Source: Certhia americana (taxonomy: Eukaryota > Chordata > Aves > Passeriformes > Certhiidae). Taken from it: a stretch of DNA of 64,000 nucleotides. Location of the stretch: assembly GCA_018697195.1 (NCBI GenBank), contig CM031864.1, positions 16,973,920 to 17,037,919 on the forward strand. Reading direction: 5' to 3'. The notes under the pieces are model-generated. The model worked only from the letters and a program-made list of their open reading frames with translations. It was not told the DNA's origin and made no database searches. Positions 11,338 to 24,992 of this stretch are shown one piece after another (positions within the stretch are counted from its first letter, which is position 1; the number at the start of each line of letters is the position of its first letter). The translations under genes were made by a program, and so were the position numbers.

Positions 11338-14300
11338 CTAAGAAGAGAAATTCTCATATGTGAAAGTAATACTTCAATAAGTGTTAGTCAAACAGAAATA
11401 TTCAGTAAATACTCCCTATAGCAATAATGAAAAGACATCTACCTCCTTGTTTTTCTATATTTAATTATAACCTAAGTCCAAAACAATTACAGTGTACGCT
11501 AAGAAATATTCTGGCAAAACACATGAAGCTGTGTTTTTTTAGCTTAGTATTGTGCTTGCTCTTTGAAAGACTAGATAATTGACATTCAGCATTAAACTGT
11601 TGTTTTAGTATCACCAAGCACCTACAAACCTATTGCAGAATTATACAGAAGCAAAGCACCATTGGAAATTCCCTTTCATGCATAAAACACTGTCAAAATC
11701 TCAGAACTTGTTCTGTAGTTCAAGTACCGTGGTAAGACCACTCATGTGCAACCAAGTTACAACTTTATGAAGTTGTAGCTTTCAGCTAGCACAATCAGGA
11801 ACTTCTAGTTTGAATAAAACAGCTGCCATTTGTTTTCAACACAAAGCAAAACTTTGTCCTTTTGTTCTAAGAATTTCAAATGAAGCCTCCCCTTCAATCC
11901 TGTCTGAATTCTAATGAAACTTACAAAAAGTGTGTATTAGTCCTTGGCAGTGGGAGCTGGTATTAGGACAATCAAGAGGCATGGCAAAGCTACTTTTTAA
12001 ATTCAGTCTAAGCATTTAAAAGTGTATGAAAGTAACATGTATGAACAGGAAACACACAGCAAATGAGTTCAGATAGCTTTGAGGTCTGTATCTCCCATAA
12101 ATAAATGTAATGGGAACCTGAAACAAAACCTGGAGATTCTAAGAAGCAGCCAAGGTGGGGGATGAGTGGATTAAACTGAATTAATATTGTTATGATGCAA
12201 ACAGCTGATGAAGCTCAAGAAGTTTGTGACTGCTTGAACTGAGAAGTGTATCCCGCTACATTCTATTCTGAAACACAAGACAACAACAGAAGTCCAACCC
12301 AAAAACTTTTTGCAAACAACCAGTTACACCTCTTCAGCAAAAACTCCACAGAAAGCAGACAGTACCAGGTGGTACTCTTGATACCAAGAAGGCATAATGC
12401 TAGGCTACTGAAGCATCTTAACAGTAAAATGGGGGAAAAAATTGTTACACTTGGCTAAAGTTTTGACTCCTAGAATATAAAACAGAAGAATTAACCTCTT
12501 AGCATTCTGAAGCAGAAGACATCGTCTGGTGAGGTAAAACATGTTGATTTAAAGAACACACAGTCTTGATTGTATCCTTAATTTTTCTCATGCCCTCCAA
12601 ATGAGCATCTCTCAAGCTTTTACCTTGTAGCCCAACTTTCAACTTGGCAGACATACCAGACATTTCCCAGTTCTATTCCCAGACTTAAAGACTCCTACCT
12701 ATCTAAAATTTAGACTGAATTTCTGAGATTTGAAAGTATCAGAGAACCAATATAATAAGCAGAAAGCAGACACCAACCTAGAGAGACTTCTTCAGATCAA
12801 CATTAGGAAAATGAGGCTTAACAGCATTTTTTTCTGACACCAACAACAAAACCAGTCTGGATAAAAACGCAGTAACTCAAGGTGGCAGGGGGGAGAGAAA
12901 TGGCCAAGATGCTTCTGGAAAAGCATCTAATATGTTATTCTCTCATCAGAAACATATTCTTCATTTAATTAGGAAGAAAAAAGCTAACTATCATATCAGG
13001 TAGGAACTACCACATATATAAATATTTTACATACCGCAACTTCAGTAACACAATGTAAGTAGATAAAATACTGGAACCCAGACACCCATGCTTTGAAGAA
13101 AACTGTTTGTATGAGGGGCAACATATCTGCAGCAGTTATTACAGCAAAAGCTTTGCCAATTTTGTGGAACATCATGGAAAGAAGGAAAACAGAAGTCGGT
13201 ATATCCAAATGCAAACATGTCCATGAGTTGCATCTGATGACTCATTGTTAGTTGATGTCAGTTTATGTGAGTGGAAAAAAAAAGCAGTAGTGACAACAGA
13301 TTCTACCTAGGGCGGCCAACTTGCATTTGGAACAAGAACTTGCTGACTTCCTTGATGGTGGCAAAGACATTCATTCCCGTCAAGAAATTTGATTCTACTC
13401 ACATACATCTGGAGCATTTCAGAGTTTTCCCTTTCCTATAAGACCTGGATTGGTCTTTTACAACAGATTTCTGAAACCTAATGGGTGTGTGTGTGTGTAC
13501 AATCTTTCAAGAAAAAAACCCCTCTGAACTACTGTGCAATCAAACAACAGCAACACTGATAGAAATTGTCAGAATGAACAAGGAGAGGTAGTTTCTACTT
13601 CCTTGAAAGGTACCTTTTCCACGAACAGTGAGAAAACAAGGAAAACAAAAGAAAGGGCAGGTTCTCTGAGCCATTTATGATGAAGACTCTATATAAGGAT
13701 ATTATAAAACAAAGAGAAGAAAATATCACAGTACAAGACCATGAAAAGAGATTTGGATTATGCTACAAATTCTCAGAGCTACTTAGCTAAATTTGAAAGT
13801 AGATTTGCCCGAGCAAGAAGCGGTTATAAAAGACAGAAAACACTAAGAATGCTAAAGCAGTATTCTGCAAGGGTCATTTTTGTTCCCTTTGTCTTCTGAG
13901 ATAGTGAACATATTCTGTCACGTTTTAGGGAGCTCAAAGCAACACCAGTATGTTTGAAGTTACTCCAGTGAAGATGGAGAGTGAGTGAAGAAGGAGGAAT
14001 ATCTGAGTAAAGCTCATTGAAAACTACAATTCAAACAGCAGTTATGAGGCATGTATACCAGTAACCATCACATTAATTTCATTTTGTTTATCCGGAGAGC
14101 AACAAGTTTAAATAAAGCCACATGCACACACTTGAGTACTCTGTTAACATGATGCTTACAAGTGGTTGCAAATATCAAGCAAATCACACAATGGCCTCAG
14201 CCATTGACTTCACAAAAAGTAACCATGTTCTGACCAAAACTCAGTTCCTGCTTTTTCTATGCCTTTATTGTAACAAAACATGAAATCCTCAGAAAGCATA

Positions 14301-17300
14301 ATTTTATCACATCTGGGAAGAGATCAAGGATAATTTAGACCTAGTAAGCTGCACGGAAACTGCAAATTGCTAGAGAGAGGCAGGAAATGCCTGTCATTGA
14401 CACCTACTTTGTCATCAAAAGTGCTTCCAAACTCTCATCCTTATTCTCCATAAAGACCTACTTTTTTTGGGAAGAACTCTCTTTCTTTCAAGTTTGGGTA
14501 CCTGGTATTTCTTAGTTGATAACTGAAAAACTTCTTGCGAACAACCACTCACATCACTTCCTCAAACTGCTGATACAACACCATAGAGAAATACCCATTT
14601 CAAACAGAAGACTATCAAATCAGACTATTCCTCCTTCCTATTTGGAGGAACCTCTTTGAGATACTTCTGTACAATTTCAGAGCACACTACTTCAAAAAAT
14701 ATATGCTAGGTAAAAACACTGCATCCAAAAAACTCTGTGATGACTTATCAAGAAAGACTACAAGCAGATGGACATAGGAGATTTCAATAAGCATGCCTAA
14801 TTTTAAGAATTAAACATATCACAATTAGAGGCCATTTCATGCCATGACATTTAGTCTGTAGCTCCAAATTAAAATGTTCTTCCTCCTGATGTCAAAGTGT
14901 ATGTAAGCTAAAACAAGTTGAATAATTGGCCACAGAAATGGAACTAATTAACCATTTGAAAATACTGCCAATTCAAAAGTAAAAAATAATGAACTTTGTT
15001 GTACATTTAGTCACTAATTTTTCAAATTCCATCACTTGCTATATATCCTTATCACTACTGCACAGTGAAGTACATTAAAAAATTCCGCTATCATTTGCTC
15101 CCTACAAGATTTTATAGGATACTGAGAATTAGTTGATCATGCCAGTTGTTTTGTTATGACTGTAACAGCACACAATAATGACACACAAAGCCAGTGGATC
15201 TCAGATTTCTGCATACCTGATACACTTCCACCGCAAACAACCCAAAGCTACAAGTTTGACAAAACAACATTTGAAATTATTTGAACACATAGTAGCCCTC
15301 ATGAACCACTACCTCAGTCACACTGTTGGCTTGAAGACCAAACTCCTTGCTCTGTACTGTTCCTTCATAAACTTCTGACAAAGCAGTCTCTACCTACAGA
15401 AGCAGAGACAGAAGAAAGCAGTGATTCCCAGAAGAAAGCCAGTAAGAAGAGACTGAGCGTGTGAAAAGTCAACAAAGAGAAGGTGTAAAAAGCCAAAAAG
15501 GGTGTAAGAAAGAATCAAGAGACTTGGGGAGAGCCAGGGCGGAGGGAGCAAGAGAAGCCCAGAGAGAAAAATAGAAAGGAAGCTGAATATACAAATATAA
15601 TGAAGAGTGAGATGCATTTTGAAGATTCTGTGTAGGTTTGTCCAATGCTCAAAAAACACTCAGAAGAAAGAAGCAAACTGACCACCTGCTCTGAGAAACA
15701 CCAATGTGTTGCTATACATCAAAACAGGTATAAAAGGAAATTAACATCTATTCAAGATGAGGAATTAGATCATTACATTGTTAAAAACTGGACTGAATAA
15801 CAACAAAGAAAAAAGTTCCAGTCAGACCTCTGAAGACACAGGTGTCTGCTCTACAATGGATCTATAATGCATTGGTATAGGCGCAAATAAGTTTAATAAA
15901 GACTGACCTCAAACAGCCAACAGCCTAGGAACGTTCACTTCTAGGATGTTTTTCTTGAGTCCGTTCTCCAAAGCTACCATTACGCTTAACTATGTCTACT
16001 ATACTGCTAAAACTGTCAACTGCATTTGAAAAGAAAAACAGGCTAAGATTTATCTAAATATGGTGACATTACTGACTGAAGAAGCAGGGTATCTGCTAGA
16101 AGAGCCATATGGTAACAGTCAATATCAAAAATGCGTAGACAAATGGAAAATCTGAGACTAGCACATAAGCTAATGTAATGCTCAGAAAGGTCTCACTTCG
16201 GTGGCATGCAGAGATCACGTATTTCTCATATATTTCTCCTAATAAACAGTAGGACATAGGTCCCATAACAACTGCCAGATAAAAGAATTACAGCGTTGAT
16301 GTTTGGACACCATTACAGCAAGAAATTTGAGATAATTATTCAACTGATGTGATTTAATTTTGGTAGTTATGTTTGCTTTAGAAGATATAAGAAATGCTTA
16401 ATGAGACAGAACATGTATAAACATGTCCTCATTGTCTCCATACGATGGCTGAAGACCACTGAAGGTTCAGCTGTGGCTGAGGCCCAACTGAAGACATCTA
16501 GAAATTGCTCTCAACTGCAACCATCTTTTAATAAGAAAACCCGAGATCTACCCAAGAGCAACACTCATAACAAGTCTGTACTTGTGTGTACTTGAAAACT
16601 AGTGTGTACTAGTGAAATCTTGCATTAAAATAATTCTCTTCACAAAACTTACATTTCAAAGTGAAATATCAAATAGGATCTCTGTTTAAAAGTGTACGTT
16701 TTGGTCTACAAGCCTTGCATTAAGCTTGCTTGAATGAGAAGTCAATGAGCAAAGTTTACAACCTCCACAGAGTTCCAGCAGAATAATGACTAAGTTACTA
16801 CAAATATACATTGGTTGCATGTTATAGCTAGAACTCAACATTGACTCCTTAAGTTAATGGTTTCAGAGACAGGCCTTTATCCATGGTATAAGTTATTTAT
16901 CTGGCTTAGCTCCAGATTCTGAGAGCAAAAGATTTTTTCCCCCAGACTTCCATTTCTGACCTTTTATTTAAACTTTGTTTCTAACTCTATTTTATTTCCA
17001 ATCTATTTCAAAACTGACTTCTAGGTCCAATGATACTAGACCTATGAGTTTTCTTTCCATTCTTTTAAAAAAAAGTGGTAACTCTTCTGATGTCTGCAAC
17101 TACTTCACTAGCAAAATACATTTCTTAGAGAAAACAAAAATCCCTCAAAGTACCTAAACAAGCTTCCTTCAGTTTTCCCACTTAGCAATATGGAAGCTAG
17201 GTACAAATTGCTTGTCCAGGATTCATTCTCTGTGTACTATCCTGTTTGCCAGTGTCTCTTTCATTGAATTACTGTTATTAATGTGCAATTTAAATATGTA

Positions 17301-18505
17301 GCTATTGAAAAACACTTCCTCAATAGGTATATAAAAAAAGGAACTTACCACAGGGCTAATATCAAATCACAGCAGTGGTAAATGAAGTTCACTACCATCA
17401 CTTCTACTGAATAAATATGAACATTTTCAGAATCACTGACTAAAAGCATATTCTTCTACATGTTAGGTATTACTTGCTGACTTCCTTCCAAATCTGCTTT
17501 GTTACAGCATTAATGTAGTGCAACATAAGACCTGGCAGCCACAGGCCCGTATTATAAAAATATTTCTTTTAGCCTTCCACAGAGAAAGCCTGCTACTCAG
17601 TTTGTCATTCTTGACATAATGAATTACATTTGCAGATTAAAAAAAGTATTATGCATTTTCCAAGCGCATTATGTAAAAGTCTGTTTGTTGACACAGAAAA
17701 CTGATGGCTGCCCTTCTTAATTACAGAATATTACAGGATTCATATCTCCAAATTTTCCTCATTATATTGCAGCTCTGCTCCTCAATTTGCAGTTGATCAT
17801 GTGAAGTCCCACTAATCTCAGCAATAATCCAAGTAAACTCAGAAAACGCCTACAGCCAAGCAAGCTGAAGGTCTCTGAAAACAAGTCAAAATATGGCATA
17901 TTAGAAGAATTTAAAAATTAAGTGTGTTTTAATAAAAAACATTAATAGCAGTGCCAAATGCTGTGCTACCCTCACTCAATGGCAGAGCAGGTACTTTTTG
18001 GGTTGTGAGTCAAACAAGATATGAAACCAACTACATATAATGTGTTGTTAGAAATATGCAAATTGTAAAATTATTTGCTTTTCCTATTTTACTAATTTGC
18101 AATTATATGTACTAGACAGTAAAAACTACTGGTTTTATTGTTGCCTTTTTTTTTTCTCCCACCACTCTAATTTCTGAGGTACTTTAAAACACTTCATTAG
18201 AAGGTCAACTATCTGGTTTGGAAGTTGTGATATCATAGGAGAATGAATTTAAGCAACCATCTCTTAGTTTTGCTTACATACCTTAAGTGTTGGATCCAAA
18301 ATCAAAGACTAAGAATGAAAATCAGACATGAGAGTGGACAACAGCAACATACGTTTTCTTACAAGTTGCTGAAGTTTTATGGCAAATAAATCGTTTACCA
18401 GCAGAAAGCTTCAAAATTATTTTGAATTAACATATGCTTTTGTCCAGTCTGATGAAGAAAATGTATCATAGACAGACTTGCTTTTACATCTGTAACAAAA
18501 CATAC
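11338..18505 (-). other. ZNF644 intron, about 7.2 kb
   Basis: AT-rich intronic sequence. A (GT)n run lies at 13485-13498. A GTAAGT donor-like site near 17347 has only a weak acceptor upstream of it, so I do not call an exon. No repeat family or RNA gene is recognised. ORFs such as 15390-15659 on the minus strand are low-complexity chance frames. Confidence 0.7.
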
Positions 18506-18628
18506 CTGTCCCAGTCAAAAGTCCAGCACTCTTCTTTCGTGCATAAGCGCGTAAGTGGTTGGACAGGCTAACAGCACTTGTAAACGTCGTATTGCAATGC
18601 ACACACGTTCTAAGCTTCACAGGCATAC
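18506..18628 (-). CDS. ZNF644: ZNF644 coding exon with atypical finger
   Basis: The acceptor is AATGATAG at 18629-18630 and the donor is ACAG|GTATGT with the last exon base at 18506. The 123 bp are an exact multiple of three, with phase 1 at both ends, so the exon can be skipped without shifting the frame. It encodes Gly1202 to Thr1242. The finger has Cys1210, Cys1213 and His1226, but Tyr1230 stands where the second zinc-binding His is expected, in the run SNHLRAYARKK. The same feature appears in the mammalian protein as I remember it, so it is probably real and not an error. It resembles the two preceding SNHVRGH fingers. Confidence 0.93.
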
Positions 18629-21183
18629 CTATCATTCAAAAGAAAACTATAATCCAGTTCTCTCTTCAAAAAATGAAATTCTCAAAGCGTTGTAAAAAGT
18701 TTTCTGCAATAAAGATGGTTTAAAATATATTCACTGCATTGACGCAATTGTTTAGTATATTAGAAGGATCCAAGTTAACCGTTATTAGTTTTTCACCTAG
18801 TGCTTTAAGCCAAACCATGTTATTTGAAAAAGATCAGAAAGGAGGCAACTTGAGCCCAAGTAGGCTACTCTGCATTTAGTACCTACTACCAAGCTCCTAT
18901 AGATCTCCACATAATGAAACTCTAATTCCAAAACACAATCCTACAATTTGAATAGCACAATTCTGTTGAGAAATTTCAGAGCTTTCAGAATTTCCAATAA
19001 AGAGAATTTGAAAAGTCAAGTTGAAAAAGTGGTAATTAAAAGTGTTTTACCCATAAGACCAAAGCACTCAATACTAAAATTAGGCTGCTGTTGAAGGCTC
19101 AGAGAAAAAGGTGGTAAAACACACCACTGAACAGCTGTTAGACAAAACATTTTGTTCAGCACATTTTCTATTCATTACTTTAGATGCACAATTGATAATG
19201 TAAGTAAATTATTTGAGGTTTTTTGCTAAAGTCCTTGTGCTAAGTAAATATCAACACAGCAACATGCTATTTATCACACGAAAACAATCAAACAATACTG
19301 AACTCCTCACTTAAAGACAAAGAAACCATTGTAGCTTATCTCCTGCTCAACTTCACCATAATATTTCTCCCTGCATTTTACCAAAGATATATTGTTTTGG
19401 TCAACTAATATTTCAGGTTCTCTACTAATAAATTATTAGAAGAATAAATGAAAAAGCTAAAACTACTCAGCTGAAAAGTCTCTGCAGGAAAGAAAGAATG
19501 CTATTCTCCAGCAGCCCACAGAAGACATGCTGTTTTTTCAGGCAAGTTACAGAAGAAGAACACTTGGTTGGTAAAAGCCTTTTTAAAACTAAAACCAGAA
19601 TTAGGATATAGAAATATATGCCCTTTTTAGGAAAACCAGAAGATTTTCACCTTGATGTTAAGTACTTTCTTATTAACTCAACTGGCACAGTGCATTAGTT
19701 ATCAAATTCTGTTACCTCAGCCACAGAAAACTATCGGGCCCCATTCAGAACTGTTAGTACTATGCGAGCATATGTTTATTTTTACTTGGTTGTTCATCAT
19801 AACCAAACAGGTTCTACCTAGTATTGAGCAGTAAATATTACACAGAAAGCAAAACAACATGTCAGGTTTGGCAAGCTATTCCTTGAGCATTGTTTTTCAA
19901 ATCATTAAACCTGTCAAAGATACACTTCCTTTATTAAGCAATCTCCTGACTTAAGGGACAACCACAGACGTACAGAAGACATAAAAAGTAATTCTTTTCC
20001 ACTTCTACTATGTCATTTTAGAAAGCCACCTTTCTTAAGAGATTTATTGCCACACTTTTATAGCCCCTAAAAGAACTTCTGAGCACATCAGACTGTTGGG
20101 GTTTTTTGTTTAAAGGAAGAAAAGAATATAGTGAAAAAGTACTAGGCACTGCCAGTTTTACTAACCTGGTTAATAACAAGAAAAGAAACAGCACCAAAAA
20201 AAGTCAGGGGTACAAAAATAAGATCCTGCTCCTCAGTCTAGAGAATCCTGCAGCATTGGTGGTGTCCAACCAAGAAACCGGTAAATGCAAGCTCTACATA
20301 CACATTAAAAAGGATGTTGTAAGAGTTTCCCAAGACTAGAAATAATTCTCATGTGACAAGTAAGTTAAAAACATCACCCTAAGAGCCTGCTCTATTAGTA
20401 TACAGAGTAGCTAGGAAGTTGATTGTAGAATTGTTTCATTAGCACAATTCTCAGTGGAGGGACAATCTAGGTCCTTATTGGTCAGAGGCTGTGCACTGGA
20501 AACCTGCTGGCTACAACTGTACGCCAACAAAGCTTGAACCAGCACAGCTTGTCACTCAGGATAGACAGGCCCTAAGCAAGCATGAGTTTCTCACAGCAGC
20601 CACAATTTGCAACAAACAAGAATTAATCCATGTTGTAAGAGTATGTTTGCCTAAACCCATCAAAATTAGTTGACAGCGATTCACCAATTTGCAGTGTTAT
20701 GCATTTATAATGGTATCAACAGTTCTGTTAGTTTGAGCAAATGCTGCTTTGCACAAACCTTGAAGACTTAAATGCAGTATTCCCAAACCAGCTGTTTTAA
20801 TGCCCAAAAACAGGGTTGCAAGCCCAAACATTTCAGAACTGTTAGTCTACCAAATATGCATGGACACTTCAACTTGTTTACTGCAGGATGTGTCTTCTTC
20901 CTTACTGAGGCTCACTTCGTGTATGCTTTCAATTTGCATGCCCAGTCATATGCAGAACAGGAACTATATTCCATGCAAAAACCCTTTAGTGCTGCTGAGG
21001 GGTTTTTTCATTTTAGGAAAAACATGTCAGAAAAATTTGCTGTGCTACCTCTTGCAGACAAGTGTCCTCTGGAAACGAAACAAGAATTAAATGAACAGAA
21101 TCCCAAATATAATACTCTGCACTTGTACATTTTCTATGAATTATATGATTCTTTGGAAATGTTGTCAAGAAACACCTTCTTAC
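18629..21183 (-). other. ZNF644 intron, about 2.6 kb
   Basis: AT-rich intron between the 606-bp and 123-bp exons. A plus-strand frame of 148 codons at 20772-21218 runs into the antisense of the upstream exon. Its composition is not convincing and I treat it as chance. Confidence 0.7.
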
Positions 21184-21789
21184 CTGACTGCATAGTCAAG
21201 TCCATTTTTTGTGGCTGATACATCAATGGACTGTCTTCATTTAATGGAAGAACACATTTCTGAACAAACCTCTTCCTTGCAGTTTGATTATGAATCTTTT
21301 GAGGGGAAATATCAGGATTCCTTTCTTCTCCTAACCTCTTGTTTTTCAGGAGTTCTATCAGTGTGAGTGACTGATTTCTTTTTTCATCATGTAGTACTGC
21401 TTTTGTTTCATCACATTCATTTAGGAAACTCAGCCCTTCTTCCTCTGATGCAGACACAGATATATCTTCAGTCTTTAGGCCATTATGGTATGCTTCAAGA
21501 GGTATAACATTCTGAGATAAAAAGTCATCATTTGATGCAAATTTCTGAGCAACAAATGGTCTGGGAATAATACGGCGACTGTTCAAAGCCTTTAGGATTT
21601 TTTCATACTTCTCTTCATTTTGCATCATCTCATTCAGAACACAGATGGGAGACTTGTGTGCGTCCCACTTGGTTTTGCCAAGCCTCTTCAGGTGTCCTCG
21701 CACATGATTAGACAATCCAATTTTAGTATCGAACCAGCCACCACAGAGCTGACATGTATGCTCAGAGGAAGTTTCAGATTTCTCAATCG
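21184..21789 (-). CDS. ZNF644: ZNF644 coding exon, WIZ-like finger
   Basis: The acceptor is TTCTTTGTAG at 21790-21791 and the donor is CAG|GTAAGAAG after 21184. The length of 606 bp is a multiple of three with phase 1 at both ends. It encodes Ile1001 to Ser1201. A C2H2 finger uses Cys1012, Cys1015, His1028 and His1032, with the signature [10 protein letters not shown] that it shares with the last finger of the preceding exon. After it comes a well conserved segment ([20 protein letters not shown]), acidic and Ser-rich sequence, and a C-terminal KMDLTM. The last is somewhat like a CtBP-binding PxDLS motif but lacks its Pro. Sequence before 21789 in the same frame is intron. Confidence 0.95.
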
Positions 21790-21963
21790 CTACAAAGAAA
21801 ATAATTATCATGTTTTTCGAAAATTATATATATAGTTAAACATGACAACTGCAAATCACAAGAAGAGAGGCTTTACAACAAGATAAAGCAAGTCTTGTTC
21901 AGTGCTCAATTAACCCCTTTGTCCCCCCTTTACTTTGCACCCAAATGAAAAAACAGATCTTAC
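21790..21963 (-). other. ZNF644 short intron
   Basis: A 174-bp intron with donor GTAAGA at 21963 and an acceptor TTTGTAG ending at 21790. The upstream reading frame stays open into it until 21899, which is read-through only. Confidence 0.9.
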
Positions 21964-24900
21964 CTTTTCTAACACGTTTAACAGGAGTCCCTGTTCCAGC
22001 TCTTTTAAAATGCTGCATTTTGTCACTTGTTGCTATCTGTTCTGGTGAAACAACATGACGGGCTTCATAGCTTAGTCCAGCTCTGTGAAGATGTCCTCTG
22101 ACATGATTGGACAAACCAACACCTGTTTCAAAGGTTGCTGGACAGTACGGGCATGACTTCTTCTCAAGTGACAAATCAGTCCAGTGGAAAACTGAATTAT
22201 GCTTTGGCAATGCTGATCCTACATTTTCTAAATTCTGAGGATCATGCAAATCATGCAAGAAGTTACCACCCTCAGCATCTTCGTAATACTCAAAATAAAA
22301 GCCATCATTCTGCTCATAACCAAGTGAAGATTTATCACCAGCTTCATTATCTTCCATTTTACCTTTGAATATGGGGAATAGGTTTACATGCTCCTGATTA
22401 ATATCACTGTAAGATTCATCCTCCACAGACTGTGTAGTGTAATCACATAGTTCAACATTATCCCATGAACTTTCATCCTCCGTTTCATAGCTGTCTTTTT
22501 TTTCAGCAGAGCTTAGTTTCTGTAAAACAACAACAGTCATTTTATGCAGAAAATCTGGATAGCAATCCAAATCATCTCCTGTAACAGAGCCTTCCCTCTT
22601 GGATTCTTTAACCACTCTTTTTACAGCTACATGCCTATGATCTTTACAGCCTTCTGCCCTTTTGCAATCAAGGCTATTTGAATCCATGACAAAACAATTA
22701 TTACTCGAAGAAGAAAATAAATGTAAAGCACTGACAGATTTGGACTCTTCCTTTTTTAAAGGCAAAGGGTAAGAGTCACTAGATTTTTTAATAATCCTGT
22801 AGTTTTTATATTTGTGTCTATATAAATAATTACTTTTTTTGGAACTAGCTTTTTGCTTTGCTGCTTGATGAAAACATTTACGATTTTGGTCAATGCTACT
22901 TCTAATAAAAAAGTTCTTGTTTGTAGAATTTAGATTGCACACACTTACAGATGACTGTGAAACGCTTTTCCGAGCCTTCTGTATCCTGTAGGGTCTCTTG
23001 TGAAGTTTTGTGAAGCTACTGGACTGTGAAGTAGAGCCAAATGATCTTTTTATATCCTGTTTTAAAGCAGAGTTCTTTGGAAAAGTAGAAGAATGTTTGA
23101 TCAATTGTTTTGTCCTGCTACGAAAATCTAAAGATTCTTCTATTATGCTGCCTTTTCTTTTCTCTAGTCTAAGATGGCTACCAAAGGGATCAATGCATGA
23201 GGCTGAATGCAAATATGCCATGTGTTTTTTTAAAATGCTTCTAGCTGAAGTAGCAAACGGACACAGCTTACACATATATGTCGATGACTTTCTTGAGGAT
23301 CCTAAATAAGGATCTTTCAAGGATGCCTTTTTCTGGGTTTTTCTCTGGGACAAGTCGCTACCAATAATTGAACATTTGACTACTGCTCCATGAGCAATCC
23401 CTCGATGGCATTCCAGTTCATTTTCTGTCACAGCCATGAAATTGCATTCCTCACAACAGTAGTATCTTTTATCTTTTTCATGTGTCTTTGCATGCTGCAC
23501 AAACGTTTTGGGACAATTGGTACCAAATACACACTGTGGGCATTGTAACCGTGCACTCCTACCCTCATCCTGAAGTTCTTTCAGCTCACGGATTTCTTCC
23601 ATCAGTTTCTGCCTTCTTTCCTGGTGAATTATCATATGTTTAAGAAGTGAATTACGATCTCGAAATGTCCTTCCACACTCCCTACATGCATAGGGCCTGG
23701 GGACATTGAGATGCCGGAAATGACTGTTCCCATCTAAATGGTACATCATATGCCTATGCAGATGTTTCTTCTCTCTAAAATTCACATTGCACTTGGTACA
23801 GGGATAAAATGATGGTTCATCAGTACTGAAAGTAGATGGTGGTTCAGAATCATTCTCTTCACATTTGTTTTTCAAAGTATTGGATAGGAAAGTGCTAGTG
23901 TGAACAGGAGAAGTATCTTCTGCACAGTTACTAGTGGGACTATAAATGAGCTGCTGGATACCATCAACAGTTTCCAGCTCTTCATCTGTGGATTCAGGCT
24001 TTACTTTGCTCAAAGAATATTTCTGTGGTTCTATTTGTAGCTCCTCATTCTGCTCTAAGAATTCAACATTTAACAGTTTTGATTTACTAGGAATGCAACT
24101 GGTATCATCAAAACAGTCTTCAGTATAGCGCGTTATTTTACTAACATCCATTTTCCTTTTTCGCTTTTTTTCTAGCCCTACCTTACAATGAATGGGAGAC
24201 TTCTCTATTGTTTCTTCATTTGTCATAAGAAACTGTATAAATTCTTTTTGTGGATCCCAGTTGGGATCACATCCTGATCCGAAGCCACCTGTACCTGAGG
24301 AAATGCCTGTTAATGTATCGACACAATCATCTTTTAATAGTAAATTTTTATCATCCTCACAAACTTCTACTTGGTCTACTAAAGTGCTATCTACACTATT
24401 TCCTACTGTTTTCTGTGAATCACAACCAATTGAAGCAGAGGTAGGTAGATTTTTAATGGAATGAGTCAGGTTCTTAGTATGTGCTACATCAGGTAACAAA
24501 AATAAAACTTGGTGCTGATTTGATTTCTGTGTTGTACTCTTCGCAGGCAGCTGAAGATCATGAACCACTGCCAAAGTTGAGCAGGAATCTGCGAGATGAC
24601 CTCCAGGCTGTCCAGTGGTTAATGAAACACTGCCTTTATTCATAATGGAAGTCTTTGTTGAGGTGGAGTGTGAAACTGGTCCATTAACAGCAGTTCCTCT
24701 AGACAACAAAAAGTTTTCACTAGAAACAGTAGGAGCACCAGTGTGTATAAATAGAGAAGCCTGGCCTCCACTTAAGGCTTTTTCAGATCTGTCCCTTGAT
24801 AGCTCCTCAGTTAAAGTCAATGTGTTGTTGTTCTGAAATGCCGTGTCACTCTCTTCTGGTTTGGGAATGCCACCTTCTTCCTCAGATACAAAATTATCAT

Positions 24901-24992
24901 CACACAGGATTTCTTCTTCTTTAGCACCAGTGACTCCAGTATTTATCTCTGAATCATCCATATTGCTGGTCTGTCCATTAAGTACATTTATA
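21964..24992 (-). CDS. ZNF644: ZNF644 main coding exon (start codon, six C2H2 fingers)
   Basis: The acceptor is TTTGTTTTTTAG above 24992 and the donor is AAAG|GTAAGA below 21964. The start chosen is the ATG at 24961-24959 (MDDSEINTG), because it matches the mammalian N-terminus as I recall it and has a strong context (A at -3, G at +4). A further in-frame ATG at 25003 is inside the intron. The exon encodes residues 1-999. The first third is acidic and Ser/Thr-rich with no fold visible. A KKRKRK run at 265-270 is a likely nuclear localisation signal. C2H2 fingers use Cys/Cys/His/His at 388/391/404/408, 426/429/442/446, 474/477/490/494, 503/506/519/524, 564/567/580/585 and 937/940/953/957. A charged, probably helical linker (about 447-472) joins fingers two and three. 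A basic Ser-rich region follows finger five, then an acidic patch. By analogy with mammals, the protein acts in the nucleus with WIZ and G9a/GLP. Confidence 0.96.
24988..24992 (-). promoter_or_regulatory. ZNF644: shared stop of upstream ORFs before the main AUG
   Basis: The exon opens TATAA. A leader exon ending with one unpaired codon base (both leaders here do) reads NTA then TAA at 24990-24988. Reading frames opened in these leaders therefore close here, 26 nt before the main AUG at 24961. This could dampen translation of the full-length protein. It is inferred from splice phases. Confidence 0.5.

Noticed and set aside
20772..21218. Plus-strand frame of 148 codons in a ZNF644 intron
   Set aside because: It overlaps the antisense of a real exon, has no recognisable domain and is unremarkable for AT-rich DNA.
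21899..21963. Continuation of the 1034-codon frame past 21964
   Set aside because: A clear GTAAGA donor at 21963 and homology to the next exon show this is intron read-through.
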